This document shows positions 44,237-52,470 of a stretch of DNA of 64,000 nucleotides, in pieces. Both the position numbers and the translations under genes were made by a program. Numbering within the stretch: the stretch's first letter is position 1; every line of letters begins with the position of its first letter. Under the pieces are notes generated by a model, which worked only from the letters and a program-made list of their open reading frames with translations, had not been told where the DNA came from and made no database searches. The DNA comes from Deltaproteobacteria bacterium (lineage in GTDB: Bacteria > Desulfobacterota > Binatia > UTPRO1), in assembly GCA_016200545.1 (NCBI GenBank), contig JACQEO010000014.1, forward strand, positions 62,001-126,000. The letters run 5' to 3'.

Positions 44237-47200
44237 CCCGCCTGTTGATCATCTGCCCCGATCAGACGGGCCCGCGGATGGCGGGTACCGCCATCCGCTC
44301 GGTGGAGATCGCGCGCGCGCTCTCCGGCGACGTCGCGGTGACGCTCGCCGTTCCCGACGGCAGCGCGCGCGTCGCCGGCGCCATGATCCAGGTCCGCGTC
44401 CCGTCGGAGTCGCCGCTGCCGCCGCTCGTCGAGACCGCCGACGTCGTCATGGTCGCCGGCCGCGCGGAGCTGATGACGGCGGTGCGGAAACCGTTGATCG
44501 TCGATCTCTACGACCCGTTCATTCTCTCGGATCTCGAGTTCTACGGCGACGAGTTCGCGCGTGCCGGTGGCCGGCCACTGCTGGCATTGCGCTGGCTGCA
44601 ACACCATCTCGAGAATGGCGACCTCTTCCTGTGCGCCAGCGCCGTGCAGCGCAGCTTCTGGCTCGGCATGCTGGCGTCGGCAGGCCGCGTGAACCGCGCC
44701 AACTACGCCGCCGACCACGGCTTCGACGAGCTGCTCGCGATCGTCCCCTTCGGCATCTCCGAGGAGCCCGCGGTGCACACGCGCGCCGTCGTCAAAGGCG
44801 TGATCCCCGGCATCGGCGCCGAGGACAAGGTCGTCTTGTGGGCCGGCGGGCTGTGGAACTGGTTCGATCCGATCGTCCTCGTGCGCGCGATGGATCGGCT
44901 GCGGACCCGCCGCCCGGACGTGAAAGCGCTCTTCCTCGGCATGCGTCACCCGAACCCCGCGATCGGCGCCATGGAGATGGCCGAGCGCACGCGCGCGCTG
45001 GTGCGCGAGTTCGATCTCGAAGGACGGAGCGTATTCTTCGTCGACTGGGTGCCGTACGACGAGCGCCAGGACTACCTGCGCGAGGCTGACGTCGGCGTGA
45101 GCCTCCATCAGCCCGGCGTCGAGGCGCAGTTCGCCTACCGCACGCGCGTCCTCGACTATCTCTGGGCGGGGCTGCCGATGCTGCTCAGTCGCGGCGACGA
45201 CCTCGCCGCGTTCGTCGCGCGCCACCGCCTCGGCACGCTCGTACCCGAGGGCGACGTCGACGCCGTCGTCGACGCGGTGCTCGCGCTCGTCGACGCCCCG
45301 CCCGACCCCGCGTGCGCGGCGCGCTTCGCGGCGATCCGCGGCGAGCTGGCGTGGACCCGGGTCGTCGAGCCGGTGCGTCGCTTCTGCGCCGCACCGCGGA
45401 TCGCGACCGACAAACGCGAAGGGGCGTGGTTCGCGCCGGGTACGACGGGCGGCGAGGTGCTGCGCAAAGAAGACGCACTCATCGCCGAGGAGACCCTGAG
45501 CGCCGAGCGCCTGCTCTCGCCCGCGCTCGGCGGCGACTACGTCGCCAGCCACGAGTTCACCGCCGCCTACGACGACCTCTGCCGCATCGACCTGCTCACC
45601 TGGGCGAGCGGCCCACCGCCCGCATCGGATCTCGTGCTGACGCTCTACGCCGGCGAGCTCGAGGGACGCCGCCTCGCACGCGTCAGTATTCCGTTGTCCG
45701 AGGTGGCGCACAACGACTGGCAACGCTTCGAGTTCCGCCCGATCGGCAACTCGCGCGGGCGGCGCTACCGCTGGACGCTCGAGACGACCGCGTCCGAGGG
45801 CGGGCTGTCGCTCTGGCTGTGCACGCCGCGCGACGGCGGCGCGCCGGTCCCGGCGTCGATCGCGCACTACCTCGTGAAGGGCGTCGCCGAGGCGTTGCCG
45901 GTGGACGGTGAGGCGTTTCTCTTCCTCCACAACGCGACCCTCACCGACACGCTCGTGCCCGGACTCGGCGGCGCCCTCGAGACGACGCCGGCGCTCGGCA
46001 CGGCGCTCGCCGGCGATGCCGTCGCGGTGACGCGCGGCGGCGACGACGAGCCCGCCGACCCCGCCGGCAGCGAAGCGCTGCGCACCGAGCTCGCCAGGAT
46101 CGGCGCCGAGCTCGCGGTGACGCGCCACGAGCTTGCCCGCGCGTGCACGGAGACCGCGGAGCTCCGCGCCGGGCTCGCCCGTGCCGCGGCGGCACCGGTC
46201 GCCGCGCGCCTCGCACGCGAGATGGTGTTGGCGCTGCGGAGCGGCGTCGCGCTGGCACGCCGTCTCGCGGTCACGGTGTTGGTCGGAGTCCTGGTCCTCC
46301 TCAGCGTGCCCTTCGTCGTCGTCCTGGCGCTCGCGCTCGCCGCGACCGACATCTGGGTCGCCCTCCGCCGCCGCGCCGTGCAAGCACAGGACGAGGACGG
46401 GAGCAGGCCGGATTCACTCCGGCCTGCGACGCCCATCGCGAGCGCAGCGAGCGGGGGCGAAATTAGAAAGACCACGCAGCCGGTCTCCGTCGTCATTCCG
46501 ACGTGGAACGGCCGTTCGCTGCTCGAGATGAGCGTGCCGCCGCTGCGCGCCGCGCTCGCGGCGCACGCGCCCGGCGGCGAGATCATCGTCGTCGACAACG
46601 GCAGCGAGGACGACACGCGCGCGTACCTCGCCGACGCGTGTCCCGAGGTGCGCGTGATCGCGCTGCCGCGCAACGCGGGCTTCGCAGGCGCCTGCAACCG
46701 CGGCGTCGCCGCGGCACGGTACGCGACCGTGATCCTCCTCAACAACGACATGGTCGTCGAGCCCGACTTCGTCGCCCCGCTGCTCGAGGCACTCGACGAG
46801 CAGCCGGCGGCGTTCGGCGTCTCCTGCCAGATCGACTTCATCGACAAATCGAAGCCGCGATGGGAGACCGGCAAGGTCCACGCCTGCTTCCGCTTCGGCA
46901 CCATCACGCTCTTTCATCTGGACCGCTACGACGAGAATCTTCGCTACCCGGTGTTCTTCGCCGGCGGCGGCGCCTCGGCGTACGATCGCGCCAAGTTCCT
47001 CGCGCTCGGCGGCTTCGACGAGGCGGTCTTCTCGCCCGTCTACATCGAGGACGTCGACCTCGGGTATCGCGCCTGGAAGCGCGGCTGGCCGTCGCTCTTC
47101 CAACCGCGGAGCGTCGTCCACCACAAGCACCGCAGCACGACGCGCCGCCTGTGGAACGAGGGGACGATCCACAGCTTCTTCGTGAAGAACCTCGCCGCGC

Positions 47201-48708
47201 TGGTGTGGAAGAACGTCACCGATTGGCGTCTCCTTCTGCCGCACCTCGCGGGCCTCGTCATCCTCCCCGCACGCGTGTTCGGCAACATGGGCGGCGCCGC
47301 CGCGGTCGCCACCTGGCGCGGCCTCGTCCGCCAGCTGCCGACGGTCGTGCGGGCGCGCGTGCGCGAGAGTCGTGTGCCGCGCCGCCTCGACGATGCGACG
47401 ATCTTCCTCGCGTCGCGCTACCGCTACGCGTATCGCGGCGTCTACGGCCTGCGGCCGCCGCGTGCGCCCGATACCCGCCCGCGCCTTCTCGTCATCAGCC
47501 CCTACAGTCCCTACCCGGCCGTCCACGGCGGCGCCGTCCGCATACTCGCGCTGCTACGCCGCCTGCGGCCGCACGTCGACGTCACGCTCCTCGCGTACGG
47601 CGACACCGCAGCGGAGCTCGACCCGGCGAGCGCTGCCGAGCTCCGCCGCGTCTGCGATGCGGTAACGATCCTCGAGCGCCCCACCCACACCTTCGGCGGC
47701 ATGTTGCAGCCGCACAAGACGCACGGTTTCTGGTCGAACTCGATGCGCGACGCCGTCGAGTACTTCTGCGACCGCGAGGACTACGACCTGGTGCAGGCGG
47801 AGTACACGCACATGGCGCACTTCCTGCCGCCGCGCGCGCCCGGCCTGGTGCGCGTCCTGGTCGAGCACGACGTCAGCTTCGTCCCCCTGGCGCGCAGCCG
47901 CGACACGGCGCCCGGCGTGCTCGCGCGGCTCGGTCTCGGGATGGAGTGGATGCGGATGCTGCGCTACGAGATCGCCGCCGTCGAGAGCGCCGACCTCGTC
48001 ATCACGATGAGCGACGACGATCGCGCCGTCCTCGACCACTACGTCGACACACGCCACGTGGTGACGATCCCGAATGGCGTCGATCGCGCGCGCTTCGCTT
48101 TTGCCGAGGACGGCCGTGAGCCGGCGTCGATCCTCTTCGTCGGCTTCTTCCGTCACGAGCCGAACGTCGAGGCGGTGCGCTACTTCTGCCGCGAGGTGCT
48201 GCCGCGCGTGCGCCGCGCACGCCCCGAGACGCGGTTCCGCATCGTCGGCGCCTATCCACCCGAGATCGTGCGCCGGCTCGCGGAGACGCCGGGGGTCGAG
48301 GTCACCGGCCAGGTCGACGACATCGCGCCCTACTACCGCACCGCCGCGGTGTTCGTCGCCCCCGTCCTGCAAGGATCGGGCACGCGCCTCAAGATCCTGG
48401 AAGCGATGGCGAGCGGCTGCCCGGTGGTGTCGACGACGATCGGTGCCGAGGGCCTCGGCGCGACCGACGGCCGCGAGCTCCTCCTCGCCGACACCCCCGA
48501 GACGATGGCCGCCGCGATCGAGCGTCTCCTCACCGAGCCCGAGCTCGGGCGACGCCTGGCGAGCGCGGCGCGCGCGCTCGCGGTGGCGCGTTACGATTGG
48601 GACGCGATCACCGCACGCCTGGTCACCTGCTATCGCGACGCGCTCGCCGCCACCGCGGCGCGCGACCGCTGCGGAGAAAGGAGCGTGCGCGCATGGCGAG
48701 CCCGCTGA
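44233..48708 (+). CDS. Trifunctional glycosyltransferase, GT4-GT2-GT4 fusion (1491 aa)
   Basis: Residues 1-390 are a GT4-like enzyme (LIICPDQTGPRMAGTAIRSV, VLWAGGLWNWFDPI, YRTRVLDYLWAGLPML). Residues 400-600 form a beta domain. A coiled coil (ELARIGAELAVTRHELARAC) and two membrane helices (LAVTVLVGVLVLLSVPFVVV) span about 610-715. Residues 724-744 are coded by repeat copy 6. A GT2 module follows at about 748-1010 (VSVVIPTWNGRSLLEM, VVDNGSEDDT, LLNNDMVVEPDF, IEDVDLGYRAWK). A second GT4 module lies at about 1085-1480 (LLVISPYSPYPAVHGGAVR, FVGFFRHEPNVEAVR, GSGTRLKILEAMASGCPV). No start codon lies between the repeat and the GT2 module, so a single fused polypeptide is likely. Membrane-tethered surface glycan assembly is inferred. 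Confidence 0.88.
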   Translation: MTRLLIICPDQTGPRMAGTAIRSVEIARALSGDVAVTLAVPDGSARVAGAMIQVRVPSESPLPPLVETADVVMVAGRAELMTAVRKPLIVDLYDPFILSDLEFYGDEFARAGGRPLLALRWLQHHLENGDLFLCASAVQRSFWLGMLASAGRVNRANYAADHGFDELLAIVPFGISEEPAVHTRAVVKGVIPGIGAEDKVVLWAGGLWNWFDPIVLVRAMDRLRTRRPDVKALFLGMRHPNPAIGAMEMAERTRALVREFDLEGRSVFFVDWVPYDERQDYLREADVGVSLHQPGVEAQFAYRTRVLDYLWAGLPMLLSRGDDLAAFVARHRLGTLVPEGDVDAVVDAVLALVDAPPDPACAARFAAIRGELAWTRVVEPVRRFCAAPRIATDKREGAWFAPGTTGGEVLRKEDALIAEETLSAERLLSPALGGDYVASHEFTAAYDDLCRIDLLTWASGPPPASDLVLTLYAGELEGRRLARVSIPLSEVAHNDWQRFEFRPIGNSRGRRYRWTLETTASEGGLSLWLCTPRDGGAPVPASIAHYLVKGVAEALPVDGEAFLFLHNATLTDTLVPGLGGALETTPALGTALAGDAVAVTRGGDDEPADPAGSEALRTELARIGAELAVTRHELARACTETAELRAGLARAAAAPVAARLAREMVLALRSGVALARRLAVTVLVGVLVLLSVPFVVVLALALAATDIWVALRRRAVQAQDEDGSRPDSLRPATPIASAASGGEIRKTTQPVSVVIPTWNGRSLLEMSVPPLRAALAAHAPGGEIIVVDNGSEDDTRAYLADACPEVRVIALPRNAGFAGACNRGVAAARYATVILLNNDMVVEPDFVAPLLEALDEQPAAFGVSCQIDFIDKSKPRWETGKVHACFRFGTITLFHLDRYDENLRYPVFFAGGGASAYDRAKFLALGGFDEAVFSPVYIEDVDLGYRAWKRGWPSLFQPRSVVHHKHRSTTRRLWNEGTIHSFFVKNLAALVWKNVTDWRLLLPHLAGLVILPARVFGNMGGAAAVATWRGLVRQLPTVVRARVRESRVPRRLDDATIFLASRYRYAYRGVYGLRPPRAPDTRPRLLVISPYSPYPAVHGGAVRILALLRRLRPHVDVTLLAYGDTAAELDPASAAELRRVCDAVTILERPTHTFGGMLQPHKTHGFWSNSMRDAVEYFCDREDYDLVQAEYTHMAHFLPPRAPGLVRVLVEHDVSFVPLARSRDTAPGVLARLGLGMEWMRMLRYEIAAVESADLVITMSDDDRAVLDHYVDTRHVVTIPNGVDRARFAFAEDGREPASILFVGFFRHEPNVEAVRYFCREVLPRVRRARPETRFRIVGAYPPEIVRRLAETPGVEVTGQVDDIAPYYRTAAVFVAPVLQGSGTRLKILEAMASGCPVVSTTIGAEGLGATDGRELLLADTPETMAAAIERLLTEPELGRRLASAARALAVARYDWDAITARLVTCYRDALAATAARDRCGERSVRAWRAR
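46403..46463 (+). repeat. TTCAC-loop hairpin element, copy 6, inside a coding frame
   Basis: Stem GCAGGCCGGA, loop TTCAC, stem TCCGGCCTGC, then the tail GACGCCCATCGCGAGCG to GGGGGCGAAAT. It is translated in frame as a linker of about 20 residues (RPDSLRPATPIASAASGG) joining the membrane segment to the GT2 module of the giant glycosyltransferase. Confidence 0.9.
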
Positions 48709-49241
48709 CGTTCCTGCGGCCGTTTCGCCACGAGAGCGTGCGCTCGGTCCTGTTACTGCAGTCGGCGCCGATCGACCTGACGTTGCGCGTCGCGCATCGC
48801 CTGCGCACGCTGTTTCCGGGATGCCCGATCGAGGTGGTCGTACGCGAAGACGATCGCACGGCGCTCGCCGGCGAGGACTTCGCGCGTGTCATGGTTGTGC
48901 GGTGGGAAGAACGTCGCGAGGTGGTACGCACGCTGCGCCGGCAGCGTTACGACGCCGTCATCGTGCCCATGAGTCATCGCGGCAGCGATTACCTGCGTGC
49001 CCTCCCGCTCCTTCTCCGCGTCCGCACGATCCTCGTTTTCAACGACAACCTCGACTATTTTCCGCTGCACGCGAGCCGGATCGGCGTGCTAGCGCATCAC
49101 GTGAGCGGCCAGCCGACCACGTCGGCGCTGCTGATCTGGCTCACGAAGCGGAGCTTGTTGGGGTCGCTGGCTACCCTCTACCTCCTGGTGTCGACCGCGC
49201 GACTGGAGCTCCGTGCCAGGTGGCGACGGGTGCCCTCATGA
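48693..49241 (+). CDS. Small Rossmann-like protein, heptosyltransferase N-half-like
   Basis: ATG 48693 has AAAGGAG about 10 bases upstream and overlaps the giant gene by 16 bases. The 182-residue product begins with SVLLLQSAPIDLTLRVAHRL, FPGCPIEVVVRED and RRQRYDAVIVPMSHRGSDYL, an alpha/beta pattern resembling the N-terminal domain of GT9-type (ADP-heptose) or related GT-B enzymes. It lacks a donor-binding C-terminal domain, so it may be a truncated or accessory protein. A late hydrophobic stretch (LLGSLATLYLLVST) may touch the membrane. It is coupled to the next gene by ATGA. Confidence 0.65.
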   Translation: MASPLTFLRPFRHESVRSVLLLQSAPIDLTLRVAHRLRTLFPGCPIEVVVREDDRTALAGEDFARVMVVRWEERREVVRTLRRQRYDAVIVPMSHRGSDYLRALPLLLRVRTILVFNDNLDYFPLHASRIGVLAHHVSGQPTTSALLIWLTKRSLLGSLATLYLLVSTARLELRARWRRVPS

Positions 49242-51151
49242 AGGCACGAGGGTGCCGACGTTGGACGCTCACCCTGCTGATCGCCGCGACGGCGAGTGTT
49301 CCGGGCTGTCGACACGCCAAGGTGGGACCGCCGAGCGTGCGCTTCATCGACGTCACCGACGCCGCGGGGATCGCGCGTGCCACCGCGACCTACGACGCGA
49401 CCGTCGGCGACTTCGACGGCGACGGCCGCCTCGACGTATACGTCGGCAATCACGGCACCGGCGCCGTCCTGCTGCGCAACCTCGGCGACGGTCGCTTCGC
49501 CGACGTGCTCGCGACCTCGGGGATCGACCCGGGCGGCGACCAGCACGGCACGGGCTGGACCGACTACGACAACGACGGCCGCCTCGACCTCTTCGTCTCG
49601 CTCGGCGCGTGGCGCGGGGAGGGAAGGACGAAAACGAACCGGCTCTACCACGGCGAGGGCGACGGGAAGTTCCGCGATGTCGTCCAGGCCGCCGGCGTCG
49701 TCGATCCACTCGGACGCTCGCGCGCGGTCGCGTGGCTCGACTACGATCGCGACGGCTGGCTCGATCTCGTGATCGCCAACTTCGCGACCCCGAACCGTCT
49801 CTACCGAAACCGTCACGACGGCACGTTCGAGGACGTGTCCGAGGCGACAGGGATCGCCGCGCTCTCCGCGACACGCGTCGCCTGGGCGGACTACGACGGC
49901 GACGGCTGGCCCGACGTGATCTTCAGCGGCACGCCCTCCGGCATGCGGCTGCTCCATAACGACGGCGGCGTGCGTTTCACCGACGTCACCGACAGCACGG
50001 GCCTCGCCGCGCACCAAGGCTCGATTGCGGGAATGGCGTTCGGCGACTACGACAACGACGGCACCCTCGATCTGTACGTGAGCCTCGGCGTCGACTTCAG
50101 CGACGTCGTCCTGGAACGACCCGACCACACGGTGAGCTTCGCGTTCTTCGCAAAAGACGAGCCTGCCGGCTTCGACTTCGAGGCCGGCGACAACGCGGCC
50201 GGCATCGACGTCACGCTCTACGAGAACGGTAACCCGGCAAAGGCCGAGGAGATTCATTGCGGCGCCGCGTCGCCCGCCTCGCACGCCTTCCACTGCGACC
50301 CGCCCGCTGCCGTCGCGGTGGCAACGCCGGCGGCGGGGTTCACCCTCTGGCGCGACCCGACGGCCGCACCGCGCTGCTTGGGGTGCGCGCCGGCGTTCCT
50401 CTGGCATCTGCGCTGGTCGGGCGCGGGCGACCACCACCAGACCGGCATCCTCGGCGGCGCCGTACGCCCGACGGCCGTCGGGCTCCGCCCGCAATCCGCA
50501 CGTGGCGGGACGCTTTTCCGCGGCGTCTCCGGGCGTTTCGTGAAGGAGAGCCCGAAGGGCCTCACGCACGACGCGAACGGCCAAGGCGTGCAGTGGGCGG
50601 ATGTGAACGACGACGGATGGCTGGACCTCTACGTCGTCGACAGCGGTGTCGACGGCGCCGGCGGACGGAATCGATTGTTCCTGAACGACGGGCGCGGCGG
50701 GTTCGTCGTCGCCGACGCGAGTGGCGCGACACCCGAGAGCGGCGCCGGCCGCGGCGCGAGCGCGCACTTCTTCGACTTCGACGGCGACGGGCGTCTCGAC
50801 CTCCTGCTCACCAACGGGTGGGGCGCCCCGCCCTTCGACCGCGGCCCCTACCGGCTGCTCCGCAACGCGACCAACGGCGGTCATTGGCTCGACGTCGAGC
50901 TCGAAGGCATCCGCTCGAATCGGCCGGGGCTCGGCGCGCGCGTCGAACTCGACGCCTGCGGTGCGCACCAGATGCGCTACCACAACGGGGGTGCGAGCTA
51001 CTTTTCTCAGTCCGTCGTTCCACCCCACTTCGGTCTCGGACGGTGCAACGTCGTGAACCTGCTGCGCGTCACGTGGCCCTCCGGCACCGTCCAGGAGTTG
51101 CACGACGTCGGCACCGATCAGCGCCTGCACGTCCGGGAGGATGCCCGATGA
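49238..51151 (+). CDS. VCBS/FG-GAP repeat lipoprotein with ASPIC/UnbV-type C-terminus
   Basis: The 637-residue protein has a lipoprotein signal peptide (LIAATASVPGC, Cys near 25). A beta-propeller of FG-GAP/VCBS repeats follows, each with a calcium-type loop: DFDGDGRLDVYVG, DYDNDGRLDLFVS, DYDRDGWLDLVIA, DYDGDGWPDVIF, DYDNDGTLDLYVS, DVNDDGWLDLYVV and DFDGDGRLDLLLT. Near the end, GARVELDACGAHQMRYHNGG and HFGLGRCNVVNLLRVTWPSG match the ASPIC/UnbV domain. It is outer-membrane or periplasm associated. ATGA overlaps join it to the genes before and after, so it belongs to the polysaccharide operon. An insertion at residues 300-420 with several Cys lacks the repeat motif. Confidence 0.9.
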   Translation: MKARGCRRWTLTLLIAATASVPGCRHAKVGPPSVRFIDVTDAAGIARATATYDATVGDFDGDGRLDVYVGNHGTGAVLLRNLGDGRFADVLATSGIDPGGDQHGTGWTDYDNDGRLDLFVSLGAWRGEGRTKTNRLYHGEGDGKFRDVVQAAGVVDPLGRSRAVAWLDYDRDGWLDLVIANFATPNRLYRNRHDGTFEDVSEATGIAALSATRVAWADYDGDGWPDVIFSGTPSGMRLLHNDGGVRFTDVTDSTGLAAHQGSIAGMAFGDYDNDGTLDLYVSLGVDFSDVVLERPDHTVSFAFFAKDEPAGFDFEAGDNAAGIDVTLYENGNPAKAEEIHCGAASPASHAFHCDPPAAVAVATPAAGFTLWRDPTAAPRCLGCAPAFLWHLRWSGAGDHHQTGILGGAVRPTAVGLRPQSARGGTLFRGVSGRFVKESPKGLTHDANGQGVQWADVNDDGWLDLYVVDSGVDGAGGRNRLFLNDGRGGFVVADASGATPESGAGRGASAHFFDFDGDGRLDLLLTNGWGAPPFDRGPYRLLRNATNGGHWLDVELEGIRSNRPGLGARVELDACGAHQMRYHNGGASYFSQSVVPPHFGLGRCNVVNLLRVTWPSGTVQELHDVGTDQRLHVREDAR

Positions 51152-52470
51152 GCCTCGAGAACGCGCGTGCCCGCGTCGCGGCCACGCTCTGCGTCCTCGC
51201 GGCGCTCGCCGCCTGCCATCACCACACGACACACTACGTCCCGCCGCGCGACGTGGTGTTGATCGTCATCGACACGCTGCGCGCCGATCACGTCTCGCTG
51301 TACGGCTATCCCCGCGAGACCGCACCCAACCTGGCGCGCTTTGCGCGTGAGGCCGTCACGTACGACGACGCGATCTCGCCGGGAACGTGGACGACTCCGT
51401 CGCACGGCTCGCTGTTCACCGGGCGCTGGCCGTCCTATCACGGCGCCGAGCGGGTGGCGGGCGACCGCACCCTCGTTACGCCGATCAATCCAGAGGTGCC
51501 GACCCTCGCGGAGCTGTTGCGCCCGCACGGCTTCCATACCGCGGCGTTCGTCGCCAACAGCGCCTACGTCGCCCGGGTCCTCGGATTCGATCGCGGCTTC
51601 GACGAGTTCTTCGATCGCGATCTCAACGTCGCGCGCCAGGTCCGCAACGCGCTGGGCGGCTGGCTCGTCGGCCATCGCGAGCACGCCTTCATCTTCATGA
51701 ACATCCTCGATCCGCACGAGCCGTACGACCCGCCGCCACCCTTCGACACCCGCTTCCCCGGCAAGCACGCGGAGTACGGCACGACGCTCACGACGCTCGT
51801 TTTCGGCGGCATCAGGCCGACGCCGGACATGCTGACGCACTTCGTCTCCCAGTACGACGGCGAGATCGCGTTCACCGACACCGTCCTCGCCGACATCTTC
51901 GGCGATCTCCGCTCGAGCGGCCGCTACGACGACGCGCTCGTGGTCGTCACGTCCGACCACGGCGAGATGTTCGGCGAGCACGGCTTGGCCGGCCACGGCC
52001 ATTTTCCCTACGAACCGCTCGTCCACGTACCGCTGCTGGTGAAGTATCCTCGCGGCTGGCGCGGCGGCGAGCGCGTGACCCGCCGCGTGTCGACGCTCGG
52101 GGTGTTCGCGACGATTCTCGCCAGCGTAGGCGTCCCGCCCCCCGCCGACGTCCAATCGATTCCCCTCGACGAGCCCCATCCGGTGTGGGTCGAGGACGTC
52201 GCGCCGGGTGGCATCCGCGTCCGCGCCGGCTACGACGGCGCCCGCAAGCTCGTGCGCACGACCACCGATCACGGCGACGTCGACATGCTGTTCGATCTGG
52301 CGCGCGACGGCGACGAGACGCACGCGATCACCGAGGCGAACGCGTCAGCCGAGCTGCACACCGCGCTGGCGGCCTTCAGCGCCGCCCCGCGCCCGGTGAA
52401 CCGCGGAACGACCCCGGTAGTCGATCCGGAGCGCGAGTTCAAGCTACGGGCGCTCGGGTACCTCCAATGA
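51148..52470 (+). CDS. Sulfatase-like lipoprotein (alkaline phosphatase superfamily)
   Basis: The 440-residue protein has a lipobox (CVLAALAAC). Its metal sites lie in VVLIVIDTLRADHVSLYGYP near residue 35 and VTSDHGEMFGEHGLAGHGHF near 270, with DPHEPYDPPPPFDT between. The nucleophile region is GTWTTPSHGSLFTG: Thr replaces the formylglycine precursor Cys/Ser. It starts in an ATGA overlap with the VCBS gene and ends DPEREFKLRALGYLQ, a C-terminus it shares with the minus-strand homologue at 54889-56241, so the pair are recent paralogues. It probably removes or transfers a charged group on the local glycan. Confidence 0.9.
   Translation: MSLENARARVAATLCVLAALAACHHHTTHYVPPRDVVLIVIDTLRADHVSLYGYPRETAPNLARFAREAVTYDDAISPGTWTTPSHGSLFTGRWPSYHGAERVAGDRTLVTPINPEVPTLAELLRPHGFHTAAFVANSAYVARVLGFDRGFDEFFDRDLNVARQVRNALGGWLVGHREHAFIFMNILDPHEPYDPPPPFDTRFPGKHAEYGTTLTTLVFGGIRPTPDMLTHFVSQYDGEIAFTDTVLADIFGDLRSSGRYDDALVVVTSDHGEMFGEHGLAGHGHFPYEPLVHVPLLVKYPRGWRGGERVTRRVSTLGVFATILASVGVPPPADVQSIPLDEPHPVWVEDVAPGGIRVRAGYDGARKLVRTTTDHGDVDMLFDLARDGDETHAITEANASAELHTALAAFSAAPRPVNRGTTPVVDPEREFKLRALGYLQ

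Noticed and set aside
43930..46383. An 817-codon minus-strand open frame opposite the glycosyltransferases
   Set aside because: It is a GC-rich shadow with Arg/Ala/Asp/Val repeats and no motifs, while the plus strand has full glycosyltransferase signatures.
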